The translations under genes and the position numbers were made by a program. Positions 26,346 through 36,522 of a stretch of 60,036 nt of DNA are shown here, in pieces; positions within the stretch are counted from its first letter, which is position 1, and each line of letters starts with the position of its first letter. This DNA is from an uncultured Magnetospirillum sp. GTDB lineage: Bacteria > Pseudomonadota > Alphaproteobacteria > Rhodospirillales > Magnetospirillaceae. A model generated the notes under the pieces. It was not told where the DNA came from, did not search any database, and worked only from the letters and a program-made list of their open reading frames with translations. The DNA is taken from assembly GCF_903853455.1 (NCBI RefSeq), contig NZ_CAINTR010000099.1:1-60036 (forward strand), in the 5' to 3' direction.

Positions 26346-27169
26346 GGCCGGGAGTCCTGCAACAGGGCGTCGATGAGTTCGATCTTGGGCGACATGATGT
26401 GGGACAGCGGGGCATTCTCCAGGCCGGGCACGCCCCGGCCCTTGATGGTGCGGGCCACCAGCGCCTTGGGTCGGCCGTTCCGGGCCTTCTTCAGATGCGT
26501 CAGCGCCCCGTGCACCGCCATGACGTCGTGGCCGTCCACCTCCAGGCAGTCCCAGCCGAAACCGCCCAGGCGGTCGGCAAGCTTGCCCAGAGAGTTGATC
26601 TCGTCGGTGAAGCCCAGCATGCAGATGCGGTTGTCATCGACGATCAGGGTCAGGTTGTCCAGCCGGTTCTGGGCGGCGAACATGATGGCCTCCCAGTTGG
26701 CGCCCTCGTGCAGTTCGCCGTCGCCGGTGACCACGACGACGTCCTGCGGCATGCCCTTGACCTTGAGGCCCAGCGCCATGCCGCTGGCCACGCCCAATCC
26801 GTGACCCAAAGAGCCGTTGACCGTTTCATAGCCGGGGATCACCGGATCGGGGATGCCGCCCAGGAAGCTGCCGGCCTGGCACACCCGCTCGAGCTCCTCG
26901 GCCGGGAAGAAGCCCAGGTCGGCCAGGATCGGGTACATGCAGATGGAGCCATGGCCCTTGCTGATGATGCAGCGGTCACGCTCTTCCCAGCCGGGGTGCT
27001 GGGGATCGAAGCGCAGCAGGCCGCCGTAATAGAGCGCGACGAAAATCTCGATGGGCGACAGCGACGATGCCAAGCGGACTTCCGGTGCCCGGCGGTAGAC
27101 TTCCAGGGTCTGGCGCCATACCCAGTCCGCCTTGGCCCGCAAATCCACGTTGACCCCTGAAGCTTCCAC
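26342..27169 (-). CDS. Transketolase N-terminal subunit (ThDP-binding part)
   Basis: This 275-residue subunit carries the thiamine diphosphate/metal motif GDGELHEGANWEA followed by the conserved Asn (about residues 148-175), and the SKGHGS and GSLGHGLGVASGMA segments. It supplies the pyrophosphate-binding half of the active site. The start is GTG at 27169, with AAGG a few bases upstream. The gene is the first of the minus-strand run that continues through the sugar enzymes, so promoter activity should lie in 27170-27234. Confidence 0.92.
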   Translation of the reverse strand: MEASGVNVDLRAKADWVWRQTLEVYRRAPEVRLASSLSPIEIFVALYYGGLLRFDPQHPGWEERDRCIISKGHGSICMYPILADLGFFPAEELERVCQAGSFLGGIPDPVIPGYETVNGSLGHGLGVASGMALGLKVKGMPQDVVVVTGDGELHEGANWEAIMFAAQNRLDNLTLIVDDNRICMLGFTDEINSLGKLADRLGGFGWDCLEVDGHDVMAVHGALTHLKKARNGRPKALVARTIKGRGVPGLENAPLSHIMSPKIELIDALLQDSRP

Positions 27170-27234
27170 GCCTTGGACCCCAATCCTTCAATTCGAGCGC
27201 ACACTAGCAAATCGCTCCTGCCGCTCCAAGCATC

Positions 27235-27426
27235 TCAATCCATGAAGCCGTCATCGGGACTCCGCGCGACGCCGTCGCCGAACTGGGCGGCCTGGGCGAA
27301 GGACTCCTCGCAATCGGTGACGAAAGCCCTGATGGCGGACAGCGCGCATTCGGCCGGATCGCGCTTCAGCCGGCGGGCGGCGGTGTAAAGGCGGGACGCC
27401 AGTTTGAGGTCGAGGTCGATTTTCAT
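27235..27426 (-). CDS. Small helical protein of unknown function
   Basis: This 63-residue protein starts MKIDLDLKLASRLYTAARRLKRD. A short strand followed by helices could be a ribbon-helix-helix or antitoxin-like fold, but no family is recognised and no toxin gene lies next to it. It starts with ATG just below an AT-rich spacer and reads in the same direction as the transketolase pair, 65 bases upstream of it. Its effect on that cluster, if any, is unknown. Confidence 0.5.
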   Translation of the reverse strand: MKIDLDLKLASRLYTAARRLKRDPAECALSAIRAFVTDCEESFAQAAQFGDGVARSPDDGFMD

Positions 27427-27558
27427 GTTAAATATTGACCCTCAATCTTTCTGCCGCGTATCAGTCGCCCGGGCCTAACGCCGGGCGGTACAATCTAGCT
27501 GAGAAATTTGTTGCGGAAGAAACAGCGTGACGATGGCGGAGCTTTCGGGATAATGTAC

Positions 27559-27587
27559 TTGACGTCGGCGTGGCGTTTCGCTAGAAA
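27559..27587 (+). promoter_or_regulatory. Promoter of the 27619-28835 locus
   Basis: TTGACG (27559-27564) and TAGAAA (27582-27587) are separated by 17 bases and lie 32 bases upstream of the first gene. It is a good sigma-70-type match. Confidence 0.55.
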
Positions 27588-27618
27588 CCCCCCCGCTTTC
27601 TAAGATTCGGGAGGGAGC

Positions 27619-27804
27619 ATGGAACTCGTTGTTACGCTGCTCTCGTCTTTAGGCGCTGTGGTCGTTATCGTGTTCGGTATTGCCGTCCAGGCCGGAGCAG
27701 GAAGCACCATCGTCGGCAAGTTGGATAGGATGTTCGAGCAGCGTTTTGCGGCTCGCGCTATCGTTGTCGATGTTGCTCCGGATCGCAAGAAGCGCCACAC
27801 CTAA
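27619..27804 (+). CDS. Small single-span membrane protein of unknown function
   Basis: This 61-residue protein has one hydrophobic segment (about residues 4-28) and a short basic tail ending DRKKRHT. A strong ribosome binding site, GGGAGGGAG, precedes the ATG, and a promoter lies at 27559-27587, which support expression. It precedes the larger two-span membrane protein by 56 bases, so the two probably form one unit. Base composition is visibly AT-richer than the surrounding genes. No family is recognised. Confidence 0.55.
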   Translation: MELVVTLLSSLGAVVVIVFGIAVQAGAGSTIVGKLDRMFEQRFAARAIVVDVAPDRKKRHT

Positions 27805-27860
27805 TCCCGTCTCAGCTACAACTGGTTGATTTTGGCCCTGCCATCTGGTAGGCCATTTTC

Positions 27861-28835
27861 ATGTCGACTCAGAAAAAGATACTCCGGGTTCCTTGGGTCG
27901 TAGTCGCTGCGTTGGCCGCGCCATTTGCGCCAGGCGTTGTTGTTGCCGTGTACAATACCTTAGCGGGAAAAACCATCGGAAGCGTCGATGGCTTTTCGGC
28001 GATGGTTTGGGCGAATTTTTGGAAGTGGGTAACGGACTACGTTCCCAGCCATCCGGTCAGGGCGTTATGGTTCTCTGCTGTGGTGGTGTTTTTATGGGTG
28101 TTTTTTTCCAACGGTCTGCCCTTCATCAAGCGGGCGTGGCGACGGCGTATACTATTCCAAAGGGTTGGAATTCGCGGCTACCTCCCTCGGGAGACAGATG
28201 CGGATAAAAAGGCCAGCTGGAGTGACTGCGTCCAATTCCTGTCAGACCCCGGCAATGACACCATCTGCATCCTCGGAGCTAATGGCTGGGAGACGTTTGG
28301 TGCCCCTAAAGCGCCGCTTCATTCTCTTTTAGAGCGTTTCGGAGGGTCTGTTCGCATTCTTTTAGTTCACCCTTTCTCTGACAGCCTGGATATGCGTGCT
28401 GCCAGTATCGGCGCAGATATAGAGCATTACCGTAGCAATATATTTCAGTCTCTGGGCTTTTGCAGGACGCTTAGACGAAAAGGCCTTGACGTTAGCGTCC
28501 GTCTATCTGACTGGCCCCCAGTTTGGAAAATGATTATGTCGCGGGATCGTCTGTGGCTCCAGCATTATAAGCACGGCGAGCAAGTGGATGATACGCCCGT
28601 CTATAGTTTTGGCCGTGAGCCGATGTCATCTCTTTATCACCCGTTTCGTTTGGAATTTCAAAGGATGTGGGATCGCGCTGAATCGGTTGAGATACACCTC
28701 TCAGATTCTGTTTTGCGCAGAGCGCTCGCTAGTCGCCCCCTTCCAACGGTTTGCGGTAAATGCGATGGGACCCCCGCAGGTCGTCTGGGGCAGACTGCTA
28801 ACGACGCCACAGATTTAGACACTGCAAAGCCATAG
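27861..28835 (+). CDS. Two-span membrane protein with a soluble domain resembling PLD-like folds
   Basis: This 324-residue protein has hydrophobic segments at about residues 12-32 and 68-84, then a soluble domain of about 220 residues. That domain has the strand pattern of phospholipase D-like superfamily domains: an NDTICILGANGWE strand, VRILLVHPFSD, and later SRDRLWLQHYKHG. A complete HxKxxxxD motif is not present; HYK occurs but the spacing to the next Asp is off by one. The resemblance is by eye and weak. Composition is AT-richer and codon use differs from neighbours, suggesting transfer. It follows a small membrane protein behind a promoter, a layout seen in some defence or stress cassettes; the role is unknown. 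Confidence 0.6.
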   Translation: MSTQKKILRVPWVVVAALAAPFAPGVVVAVYNTLAGKTIGSVDGFSAMVWANFWKWVTDYVPSHPVRALWFSAVVVFLWVFFSNGLPFIKRAWRRRILFQRVGIRGYLPRETDADKKASWSDCVQFLSDPGNDTICILGANGWETFGAPKAPLHSLLERFGGSVRILLVHPFSDSLDMRAASIGADIEHYRSNIFQSLGFCRTLRRKGLDVSVRLSDWPPVWKMIMSRDRLWLQHYKHGEQVDDTPVYSFGREPMSSLYHPFRLEFQRMWDRAESVEIHLSDSVLRRALASRPLPTVCGKCDGTPAGRLGQTANDATDLDTAKP

Positions 28836-28978
28836 GGTGTAGCCGTAACTGGAGCGTCGTGCTTTTTTCAGCATTGCACCAAAAAGGATCGACGTGATCC
28901 GCATCCTTCACGGCGCCCGTGACGTGCAAAGCCTTTAGCCCTTGATTCTTGCACCGGTTCCGACGAAAACCCAAGCCC
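28836..28978. other. Leader region of prfC with two short hairpins
   Basis: GGATC/GATCC (28886-28900) and TCACGG/CCGTGA (28908-28922) are adjacent dyads between the unknown membrane gene and prfC. They might end the upstream transcript or structure the prfC leader. No promoter stands out. Confidence 0.3.
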
Positions 28979-30565
28979 ATGAGCACTCTGTCCGAATCCC
29001 TGGCGCTGCGGCGCACCTTCGCCATCATCTCGCACCCGGATGCCGGCAAGACCACCCTGACCGAAAAGCTGCTGCTGTTCGGCGGCGCCATCCAGCTGGC
29101 CGGCGCGGTGCGCGCGCGCGGCGAGCAGCGGCGCACCCGGTCCGACTGGATGGCCATCGAGAAGGAACGCGGCATCTCGGTGTCGGCCTCGGTGATGACC
29201 TTCGAGCATGAAGGGCTGACCTTCAACCTGCTCGACACGCCCGGTCACGAAGACTTTTCCGAGGATACCTACCGCACCCTGACCGCCGTCGATTCGGCGA
29301 TCATGGTGCTGGACGCCGCCAAGGGCATCGAGACCCAGACCCTGAAGCTGTTCGAGGTCTGCCGCCTGCGCGACGTGCCCATCATCACCTTCATCAACAA
29401 GGTGGACCGCGAGGGCCGCGACACCTTCGACCTGCTGCACGAGGTGGAAAAGACCCTGGCGCTGGACGTCTGCCCGGTCACCTGGCCCATCGGCATGGGC
29501 CGCGACCTCAAGGGCGTGTTCGACCTGGTGCGCGACCGGGTCATCCTGTTCGATCCCGGCCGCGGCGACCACATCGTCGAGATCGCGGTGGACGCTCCGC
29601 TCGACTCGCCCAAGCTGGACGAGGTGGTGGGCGCCGCCGCCGCCGCCAAGCTGCGGGACGAGGTCGAGCTGGTGCGCGGCGGCTATCCCGAATTCGACCT
29701 GGAAAGCTTCCTGGCCGGCCACTTGACGCCGGTGTTCTTCGGCAGCGCCTTGAAGACCTTCGGCGTGGCCGAACTGCTGCGCGGAGTCGGCCGGCTGGCG
29801 CCGCCGCCGCAGCCGCGCAAGGCCCAGAGCCGCTCCGTCGAGCCCATTGAGCCCAAGGTCACCGGCTTCGTGTTCAAGGTCCAGGCTAACATGGACCCCA
29901 ACCACCGCGACCGCATCGCCTTCTTCCGCATCTGCTCGGGCCGCTTCAAGCGCGGCATGAAGCTGAAGCATGTGCGTTCCGGCAAGATGATGGCCCTGGT
30001 CAACCCGGTGTTCTTCCTGGCCCGCGACCGCGAGCTGGCGGAAGAGGCCTTCCCCGGCGATATCATGGGCATTCCCAACCACGGCCAGTTGCGCATCGGC
30101 GACACCTTGTCGGAAAGCGAGGACCTCAACTTCCTCGGCATTCCCACCTTCGCGCCGGAAGTGCTGCGCCGGGTCCGTCTCGACGACCCCATGAAGGCCA
30201 AGCAGTTGCGCAAGGCGCTGGAAGACCTGGCCGAGGAAGGCGTCTCCCAGGTGTTCAAGCCGCTGGACGGCTCGACCTGGATCGTCGGCGTGGTCGGCGC
30301 GCTGCAATTCGACGTGCTGACCACCCGCATCGAAAGCGAATACAGCATCAAGGCCGGCTTCGAGGAGGCTCCCTTCGTCACCGCCCGCTGGGTCGCCTGC
30401 GACTCCGAGGTCGAGATGAAGCGCTTCATGGAGGCCAACAAGTCCAACATGGCCGAGGACCGCGACGGCGGCATCGTCTATCTCGCCCGCAACACCTGGC
30501 AGATGAACCGGGCGCAGCAGGATTTCGAGACGGTCCGCTTCACCTCGACGCGGGAGCAGCATTAG
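28979..30565 (+). CDS. prfC: Peptide chain release factor 3
   Basis: This 528-residue translational GTPase removes RF1/RF2 from the ribosome after termination. G motifs: SHPDAGKTT (G1), ERGISV (G2), DTPGHEDF (G3), NKVDREG (G4). Domains II and III follow with GFVFKVQANMDPNHRDR and TWIVGVVGALQFDV, which identify RF3 rather than EF-G. The ATG at 28979 gives the standard length; an in-frame TTG at 28949 is less likely. The methyltransferase gene follows after 13 bases, so they may share a transcript. Confidence 0.97.
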   Translation: MSTLSESLALRRTFAIISHPDAGKTTLTEKLLLFGGAIQLAGAVRARGEQRRTRSDWMAIEKERGISVSASVMTFEHEGLTFNLLDTPGHEDFSEDTYRTLTAVDSAIMVLDAAKGIETQTLKLFEVCRLRDVPIITFINKVDREGRDTFDLLHEVEKTLALDVCPVTWPIGMGRDLKGVFDLVRDRVILFDPGRGDHIVEIAVDAPLDSPKLDEVVGAAAAAKLRDEVELVRGGYPEFDLESFLAGHLTPVFFGSALKTFGVAELLRGVGRLAPPPQPRKAQSRSVEPIEPKVTGFVFKVQANMDPNHRDRIAFFRICSGRFKRGMKLKHVRSGKMMALVNPVFFLARDRELAEEAFPGDIMGIPNHGQLRIGDTLSESEDLNFLGIPTFAPEVLRRVRLDDPMKAKQLRKALEDLAEEGVSQVFKPLDGSTWIVGVVGALQFDVLTTRIESEYSIKAGFEEAPFVTARWVACDSEVEMKRFMEANKSNMAEDRDGGIVYLARNTWQMNRAQQDFETVRFTSTREQH

Positions 30566-30578
30566 GGGCGAGGGGGAG

Positions 30579-31261
30579 ATGAAGGAAACCAGCAAGTCGG
30601 TCATGCGGCGCCTGCACGACAGCCGCTTCGTCTCCCGCTTCTTCGTGGGCGAGGGCATCGACGTGGGATGCGGCACCGACCCCATCTCGCTCTACGCCGA
30701 GCTGTTCCCCCTGATGAAGACGGTCAAGGCCTGGGACGTGTCGGATGGCGACGCGCAATTCCTGGCCGGCGTCGCGGACGAGACCTTCGATTTCGTCCAT
30801 TCCAGCCATTGCCTCGAACATCTGGCCGATCCCCAGGTGGCGCTGGAAAACTGGTTCCGGGTGCTCAAGCCCGGCGGCTATCTGGTCATGCTGCTGCCCG
30901 ACGAGGATCTCTACGAGATGGGCACCTTTCCGTCGCGGGTGAACCCCGACCACAAATGGAGCTTCACCCTCTACAAGGAAAGCTCGTGGAACGCCAAGTC
31001 GGTCAATGTGGTCGACCTGATCAAGGCGCTGGGCAACGTGGTTCAGCCGGTGAAGCTGGAACTGCTCGACGCCAGCCACCGCTACGGCCTACCGGCCATG
31101 GACCAGACCCTGACCCCGGTCGGCGAATGCGCCATCGAAGTGGTGCTGCGCAAGCGCTGCGCCGACGAGATCACGCTCAAGGGCCGGCTGCCGCCGCCGG
31201 GGGGAATGACCCTCGACACCTATTATGCCCTGACCGGCATCCGCATTCCCGCGAAGTCGCG

Positions 31262-31265
<4 letters not shown>
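30579..31265 (+). CDS. SAM-dependent methyltransferase (type 11 family)
   Basis: This 228-residue methyltransferase has the SAM-binding motif GIDVGCGTDP near residue 27, the post-motif acidic FDFVHSSHCLEHL (about residue 70), and FRVLKPGGYLVMLLPDED. The fold is class I. A strong GGGGGAG ribosome binding site precedes the ATG. The substrate is unknown; a C-terminal stretch (residues 185-228) is not typical of small-molecule methyltransferases. Its stop overlaps the stop of the convergent cbiO by four bases, leaving no room for a terminator between them. Confidence 0.85.
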
Positions 31266-32034
<769 letters not shown>

Positions 32035-32047
<13 letters not shown>

Positions 32048-32769
32048 AGGGAGACTCCCGCCAAAGCGGCCTCGGCGGTCGCCACCAGACCCAGCCAGAC
32101 CGCCGAGACCGGCCGCGCTGGCGACAGCATGCGCAAGGTCCCGTCGAAACTGCGCGCCGCCAGTCCGATCTCCAGCCGCCGGGCGCTATCCATGGCGCGC
32201 GGCAACAGCAGGGCGATCAGCAGGCCCAGCGAATGCAGGCCTCGCCGCCAGTTGCTCCAGCCCAGTCGCGACTCCTGGGCCCCCCGGATGGCGGCGGCGG
32301 CGTCCAGCAGCAGGAACAGGAAGCGCCAGGTCAGCAACGCCACCTCGGCGATTTCGGCCGGCAGGCCCAGCCGCCGCAAGCCCTGGATCAGATCGGGAGT
32401 GGGGGTGGTGACCGCCAGCAGCAGCAGGCAGGACGTCGCCGCCGAGGCCCGCAACACCACCGCCAGCGCCCGGATGCCGTGATCGGCGGCCAGCCCCAGC
32501 CCGTCCGGCCCCAGCTCCACCGCCAGGGTGGCGGCACCGGTCAGCACGAAACCCAGCGGCGCCGCGTTCAATCGCAGCCAGTCGGCCAGCCCGATGCGGG
32601 CGCCGATCAGCGCCGTGCCCCAGGCGACGGCCAGCACCAGCGCCGCCCCCGGCCAGGGCGGCAGGACCAGGGCCAGGACCAGCAGGCCGAGGGCCAGCGC
32701 CGCCTTCTCGCCCAGCGCCCGCGTTCGCCACGGGCTGGCCTGGGCGAGACGGTCGATGGCGAGGGTCAT
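32035..32769 (-). CDS. cbiQ: Cobalt ECF transporter transmembrane protein CbiQ
   Basis: This 244-residue integral membrane T-component couples the ATPase to the substrate-binding unit. It has about five or six hydrophobic segments, and the coupling-helix region around LIQGLRRLGLP and ARRLEIGLAARSFDG matches the CbiQ family (the A-R-S/G motifs that contact the ATPase). The ATG at 32769 is the natural start. It is separated from cbiN by 127 bases that hold a dispersed repeat (32790-32883). Confidence 0.92.
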
Positions 32770-32789
32770 GGCGGGTGTATTTCAAGAAT

Positions 32790-32883
32790 CGTCACCCCCG
32801 GACTTGATCCGGGGGTCCATGGTGCCGTCCGGCCGTGCGGCGGACGCGTGGATGGCCGGGTCAAGCCCGGCCATGACGATGAC
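32790..32883. repeat. Palindromic repeat inside the cbi operon
   Basis: Two hairpins: CCCCCGGA / TCCGGGGG (32795-32815) and GGCCGGG / CCCGGCC (32854-32872), bounded by GTCA/TGAC-type ends. The form resembles the element at 55248-55352. It sits between cbiN and cbiQ and could affect mRNA stability. Confidence 0.75.
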
Positions 32884-32896
32884 GTGAGAGGCGCGC

Positions 32897-33160
32897 TCAC
32901 TTGCTGCGGCGGCCGATGACATAGCCCAGCACGCCGGCGCCGATGGCGGCTTGCAGCGCGAACAGCAGGCTTTCCACCTCCTTGCCCGGCGGCTCCCACA
33001 GCGGCGTGGTCCAGCGCCGGTAATCGGGATGGGACGCGGCGACCAGTTCGCTGGCGGCGTCGTCGGTGCCGCCGAACGGAGCGGAGGGATTGAGGACCAG
33101 CGGCGCCGCGACGATCAGCGCCGCCAGACCCAGCAGCAGGACGTTGGTGCGGGCGGTCAT
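32897..33160 (-). CDS. cbiN: Cobalt transporter accessory protein CbiN
   Basis: This 87-residue protein has two membrane segments (about residues 6-24 and 66-82) joined by a polar extracytoplasmic loop with FGGTDDAA, as in CbiN, which is needed for loading cobalt onto CbiM. The ATG at 33160 overlaps the cbiM stop (ATGA). Length and topology fit the family well; identity rests partly on its place between cbiM and cbiQ. Confidence 0.88.
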   Translation of the reverse strand: MTARTNVLLLGLAALIVAAPLVLNPSAPFGGTDDAASELVAASHPDYRRWTTPLWEPPGKEVESLLFALQAAIGAGVLGYVIGRRSK

Positions 33161-33810
33161 GCCTTGACTCCCACCATGGGGTGCTGGCCGCGCGCCGCCA
33201 GGGCGTTCATCACCACCACGGTCACCAAACCCTCGGCCACCGCCAGCGGCGCCTGGGTCACGGCGAAGATGCCGGCGAATTTGACGAAGGCGCCGCCGAA
33301 GCCCGACACCGCGTCGGGGAAGGCCAGGGCCAGTTGCGCCGAGGTCACGCCATAGGTGGCGAGGTCGCCCAGCAGCGCCGACAGGAAAATACCGACCGCC
33401 ATGGGCAGCCCCAGCCTGTCCGCGGCCCGCCACACCGCCCAGGCCACCCAGGGGCCGGCGACGGCCATGGAGAACACGTTGGCGCCCAGCGTGGTCAACC
33501 CGCCATGGGCCAGCAGCAGGGCCTGGAACAGCAGCACCATGGTGCCCATCACCGCCATCACCGGCGGGCCGAACATCATGGCGCCCAGGCTGGTGCCGGT
33601 GGGGTGGGAACACGATCCGGTGACGCTGGGCAGCTTCAAGGCCGACAGGACGAAGGTGAAGCCGCCGGCGGCGGCCAGTTGCAGGCGGGCCTCGGGGCGC
33701 TCGGCGACGACGCGCCGAAGGCGGCGAGCCCCCACCACCACGAAGGGGGCGGAGACGAGGGTCCAAGCCAGGGCATGCCCGGCCGGGAGGAAGCCTTCCA
33801 TGATATGCAT
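33157..33810 (-). CDS. cbiM: Cobalt ECF transporter substrate-binding protein CbiM
   Basis: This 217-residue S-component starts MHIMEGFLP. In this family the N-terminal Met-His and a further internal His bind Co(II), so the start must be the ATG at 33810 and not the in-frame ATG at 33861. The conserved [14 protein letters not shown] near residue 60 and about six hydrophobic segments are present. It is the first gene of the cbiMNQO operon, which is preceded by a cobalamin riboswitch, so cobalt uptake should fall when B12 is plentiful. Confidence 0.95.
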   Translation of the reverse strand: MHIMEGFLPAGHALAWTLVSAPFVVVGARRLRRVVAERPEARLQLAAAGGFTFVLSALKLPSVTGSCSHPTGTSLGAMMFGPPVMAVMGTMVLLFQALLLAHGGLTTLGANVFSMAVAGPWVAWAVWRAADRLGLPMAVGIFLSALLGDLATYGVTSAQLALAFPDAVSGFGGAFVKFAGIFAVTQAPLAVAEGLVTVVVMNALAARGQHPMVGVKA

Positions 33811-33907
33811 TTCGACGACAGACTCCGTTGGTCGAGAGACGTGTCGTTGCGAAACGGACATCCAAAACCCACCAGCACACCCCGGCCGAACAGGCTCGCA
33901 ACGACTC

Positions 33908-34102
33908 TCGTGATGGCAGGTCTCCTGACTCGCGGGTCATGAGGTCCGGCATAGCCTTCCCAGCCGCTTCGCGGCCAGTGGCGTCTCTGGGGCCGGACCC
34001 TCTCCGCTTACAGTTGCGGGGGCAGCCGTGGAATCGGCCCCTTTTCGGGCGCCTCACCACGTTCCCTTTTCACCCGGGGCCCTGCGGCCACGGGAACCAT
34101 CG
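33908..34102 (-). promoter_or_regulatory. Cobalamin (adenosylcobalamin) riboswitch
   Basis: On the minus strand the conserved elements appear in order: a 5' segment with AACGTGGTGAGGCG-like sequence, CCCCCGCAACTGTAAGCGG, GCCACTGGC...GGGAAGGC, and the B12 box AGTCAGGAGACCTGCC close to the 3' end. It lies about 100 bases upstream of cbiM. Binding of cobalamin is expected to switch off the cobalt transporter. Confidence 0.95.
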
Positions 34103-34160
34103 CCGGCCACTATAATTTCGCCACGATTGGGATGCAAACCATTCGCGAGGTGTTACCTTA

Positions 34161-34189
34161 CCCCTCTCCTCCGCGCCGGGGGAGAGGGG
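34161..34189. repeat. Short GC-rich palindrome between riboswitch and chvI
   Basis: CCCCTCTCC (34161-34169) pairs with GGAGAGGGG (34181-34189). The arms match those of the composite repeats at 13339 and 50595, so it is probably a single unit of that family. Confidence 0.65.
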
Positions 34190-34214
34190 GAAATACGGTA
34201 CAGGAGGCTCTTTC

Positions 34215-34913
34215 GTGTCCCACACCATCGCGTTGGTCGATGACGACCGCAACATCCTGACCTCGGTGTCCATGGCGCTGGAAGCCGAGGGCTTCAAGGT
34301 CCGCACCTATGCCGACGGGGCCGAGGCGTTGCGCGGACTGACCAGCCATCCCGCCGACATCGCCGTGCTCGACATCAAGATGCCGCGCATGGACGGCATG
34401 GAGTTGCTGCAACGCCTGCGCAAGCAATCGGCCATCCCGGTGATCTTCCTGACCTCCAAGGACGACGAGATCGACGAACTTCTGGGCCTGCGCATGGGCG
34501 CCGACGACTACATCAAGAAACCGTTTTCGCAAAAGCTGCTGATCGAGCGCATCCGCGCCCTGATCCGCCGGTTGGAGATCAATGCCGGCGGCCCCGCGAC
34601 CGAGGGCGGCGACGTCATGGTGCGCGGCCAGCTGGTGCTGGATCCGGGGCGGCATATCTGCACCTGGAAGGACGCCAAGGTGGACCTGACGGTCACCGAG
34701 TTCCTGCTGCTCAAGGCGCTGGCCCAGCGCCCCGGCCATGTGAAGAACCGCGACCAGCTGATCGACGCCGCCTATGGCGAGTCCATCTATGTGGACGACC
34801 GCACCATCGACAGCCACATCAAGCGCCTGCGCAAGAAGTTCCGCGACGCGGACGAGGATTTCAGCCATATCGAAACCCTCTACGGGGTGGGGTATCGCTA
34901 CGCCGATGAGTAA
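34215..34913 (+). CDS. chvI: Two-component response regulator, ChvI-type
   Basis: This 232-residue OmpR-family regulator has a receiver domain with acidic DDD at residues 9-11, the phospho-accepting Asp in VLDIKMP (about residue 52) and Lys in KKPF. A winged-helix DNA-binding domain follows (about 130-230), with [12 protein letters not shown] and [18 protein letters not shown]. The sequence is typical of ChvI, which with ChvG/ExoS controls envelope, acid and polysaccharide genes in alphaproteobacteria. The start is GTG at 34215 with a consensus AGGAGG upstream. Its end overlaps the kinase start. Confidence 0.92.
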   Translation: MSHTIALVDDDRNILTSVSMALEAEGFKVRTYADGAEALRGLTSHPADIAVLDIKMPRMDGMELLQRLRKQSAIPVIFLTSKDDEIDELLGLRMGADDYIKKPFSQKLLIERIRALIRRLEINAGGPATEGGDVMVRGQLVLDPGRHICTWKDAKVDLTVTEFLLLKALAQRPGHVKNRDQLIDAAYGESIYVDDRTIDSHIKRLRKKFRDADEDFSHIETLYGVGYRYADE

Positions 34914-36522
34914 GGACGAGGCAGTCTCTCCGGTGGTCAAGCGCAAGCTGCCGCGCTGGCGGCCCCTGGCCTCGCCGCTGACCCGGCGCATCCTGACGGT
35001 CAATCTGCTGGCGCCGATCGTGCTGGTGTTGGGGTTGCTCTATCTCGACCACTACAAGCAGGGGCTGATCCGCACCGAACTGGAGGGCCTGGGCACCCAG
35101 GCCGAGATGATGGCGGCGGCCATCGGCGAAAGCGCGGTGATCGAGGAAGAGCACGGCTTCCACGAAATCAATCACGACATGGCGCAGCAGATGGTCCGCC
35201 GACTGGCCGAGCCGGCCAAGCTGCGCGCCCGGCTGTTCGGCTCGGTGGGCGAGCTGGCGGCCGATTCGCGCAACCGCCACGGCGCCACCGGCATGGTTCA
35301 TATCGAGGAACTGCCGGCGCCGCGCATCCCCCACTGGACCGACCGGCTGCGGCTGGTGTGGGAACACGCCACCCGTTGGATTCCCTCCGACGAATCATTG
35401 CCGCTGTATGTGGACCCCGCCCATCCCCGTGCCGACAATTATGCCGAGGTGATGAGCGCCATGGCCGGCCGGATGGGCTGGGCGGTCCGGGTGCGCAAGG
35501 GCGGCGCCCTGGTTCTGTCGGTGGCGGTGCCGGTGCAACACTACAAGCAGGTGGTCGGCGCCCTGCTGATCACCGCCGACGGCACCAACGTGGCGCGCTC
35601 GCTGTTCCAGGTCCGCGTCGCCATCCTGGAGGCCTTCGCCTTTTCCCTGGCCATCACCTTCGGCCTGTCGCTGTACATGGCCGGCACCATCGCCCGGCCG
35701 ATCCGCCGGCTGGCCCTGGCGGCCGAGCGGGTCCGCCACGGTCACGGCCGCGCCCATTCCATTCCCGACATGTCGGCGCGCAAGGACGAGATCGGCGAAT
35801 TGTCGCTGGCGCTGAAGGAAATGACCGAAGCGCTGTGGCGGCGCATGGACGCCATCGAGGCCTTCGCCGCCGACGTGGCGCACGAGATCAAGAATCCGCT
35901 GACCAGCTTGCGCTCGGCGGTGGAGACGGCGGCGCATATCGACAATCCCGATCAGCAGCGCAAACTGATGGCCATCATCCTCGACGACGTGGGGCGGCTC
36001 AACCGCCTGATCAGCGACATCTCCGACGCGTCACGGGTGGATGCCGAGATGTCGCGCATCGAGACCGAGCCGGTGGCCCTGGCCGCCCTGCTGGACGCCC
36101 TGGTCGAGGTCTATCGCGCCACCACCGCCGCCCAGAACGTGGTCTTCACCCTGGAGCGGCCGGCCGGCGATCCACTGGTGGTCCAGGGGCTGGAATCCCG
36201 GCTGGTTCAGGTTCTGCGCAATCTCATCGCCAACGCCATCTCGTTCAGCCCTCCCGGTGGCGCCATCACCCTGTGGGCCGGCCGCGCCGACAACGGCGAT
36301 GTCCGCATCGCGGTCGAGGACGACGGTCCCGGCATTCCGTCCAACAAGCTGGAGGCCATCTTCGAACGGTTTTACTCGGAGCGGCCGCAGGGCGAGAAGT
36401 TCGGCACCCATTCCGGCCTGGGCCTGTCCATCTCCAAGCAGATCATCGACGCCCATGGCGGAACCCTGCGCGCGGAGAACCGCCCCGAAGGCGGCGCCCG
36501 CTTCAGTGTCGAACTGCCGTAG
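34906..36522 (+). CDS. chvG: Sensor histidine kinase, ChvG-type
   Basis: This 538-residue inner-membrane kinase has an N-terminal membrane segment ([16 protein letters not shown]), a periplasmic sensor of about 180 residues, a second membrane segment (about 240-262) and HAMP. The phosphorylated histidine is in [14 protein letters not shown], and the ATPase domain has the N box [22 protein letters not shown] and [10 protein letters not shown]. The segment after the first transmembrane helix matches the ChvG/ExoS stimulus-sensing domain. The ATG at 34906 overlaps the chvI end by eight bases. Confidence 0.92.
   Translation: MSKDEAVSPVVKRKLPRWRPLASPLTRRILTVNLLAPIVLVLGLLYLDHYKQGLIRTELEGLGTQAEMMAAAIGESAVIEEEHGFHEINHDMAQQMVRRLAEPAKLRARLFGSVGELAADSRNRHGATGMVHIEELPAPRIPHWTDRLRLVWEHATRWIPSDESLPLYVDPAHPRADNYAEVMSAMAGRMGWAVRVRKGGALVLSVAVPVQHYKQVVGALLITADGTNVARSLFQVRVAILEAFAFSLAITFGLSLYMAGTIARPIRRLALAAERVRHGHGRAHSIPDMSARKDEIGELSLALKEMTEALWRRMDAIEAFAADVAHEIKNPLTSLRSAVETAAHIDNPDQQRKLMAIILDDVGRLNRLISDISDASRVDAEMSRIETEPVALAALLDALVEVYRATTAAQNVVFTLERPAGDPLVVQGLESRLVQVLRNLIANAISFSPPGGAITLWAGRADNGDVRIAVEDDGPGIPSNKLEAIFERFYSERPQGEKFGTHSGLGLSISKQIIDAHGGTLRAENRPEGGARFSVELP

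Noticed and set aside
28540-28620. HKD phospholipase motif in the membrane protein at 27861
   Set aside because: HYK is present but the Asp is one residue off and no second motif exists, so catalytic PLD activity is not claimed.
33157-33861. cbiM start at the ATG 33861
   Set aside because: This would place 17 residues before MHIMEGFLP, but the metal site needs the Met-His at the N-terminus, so 33810 is used.
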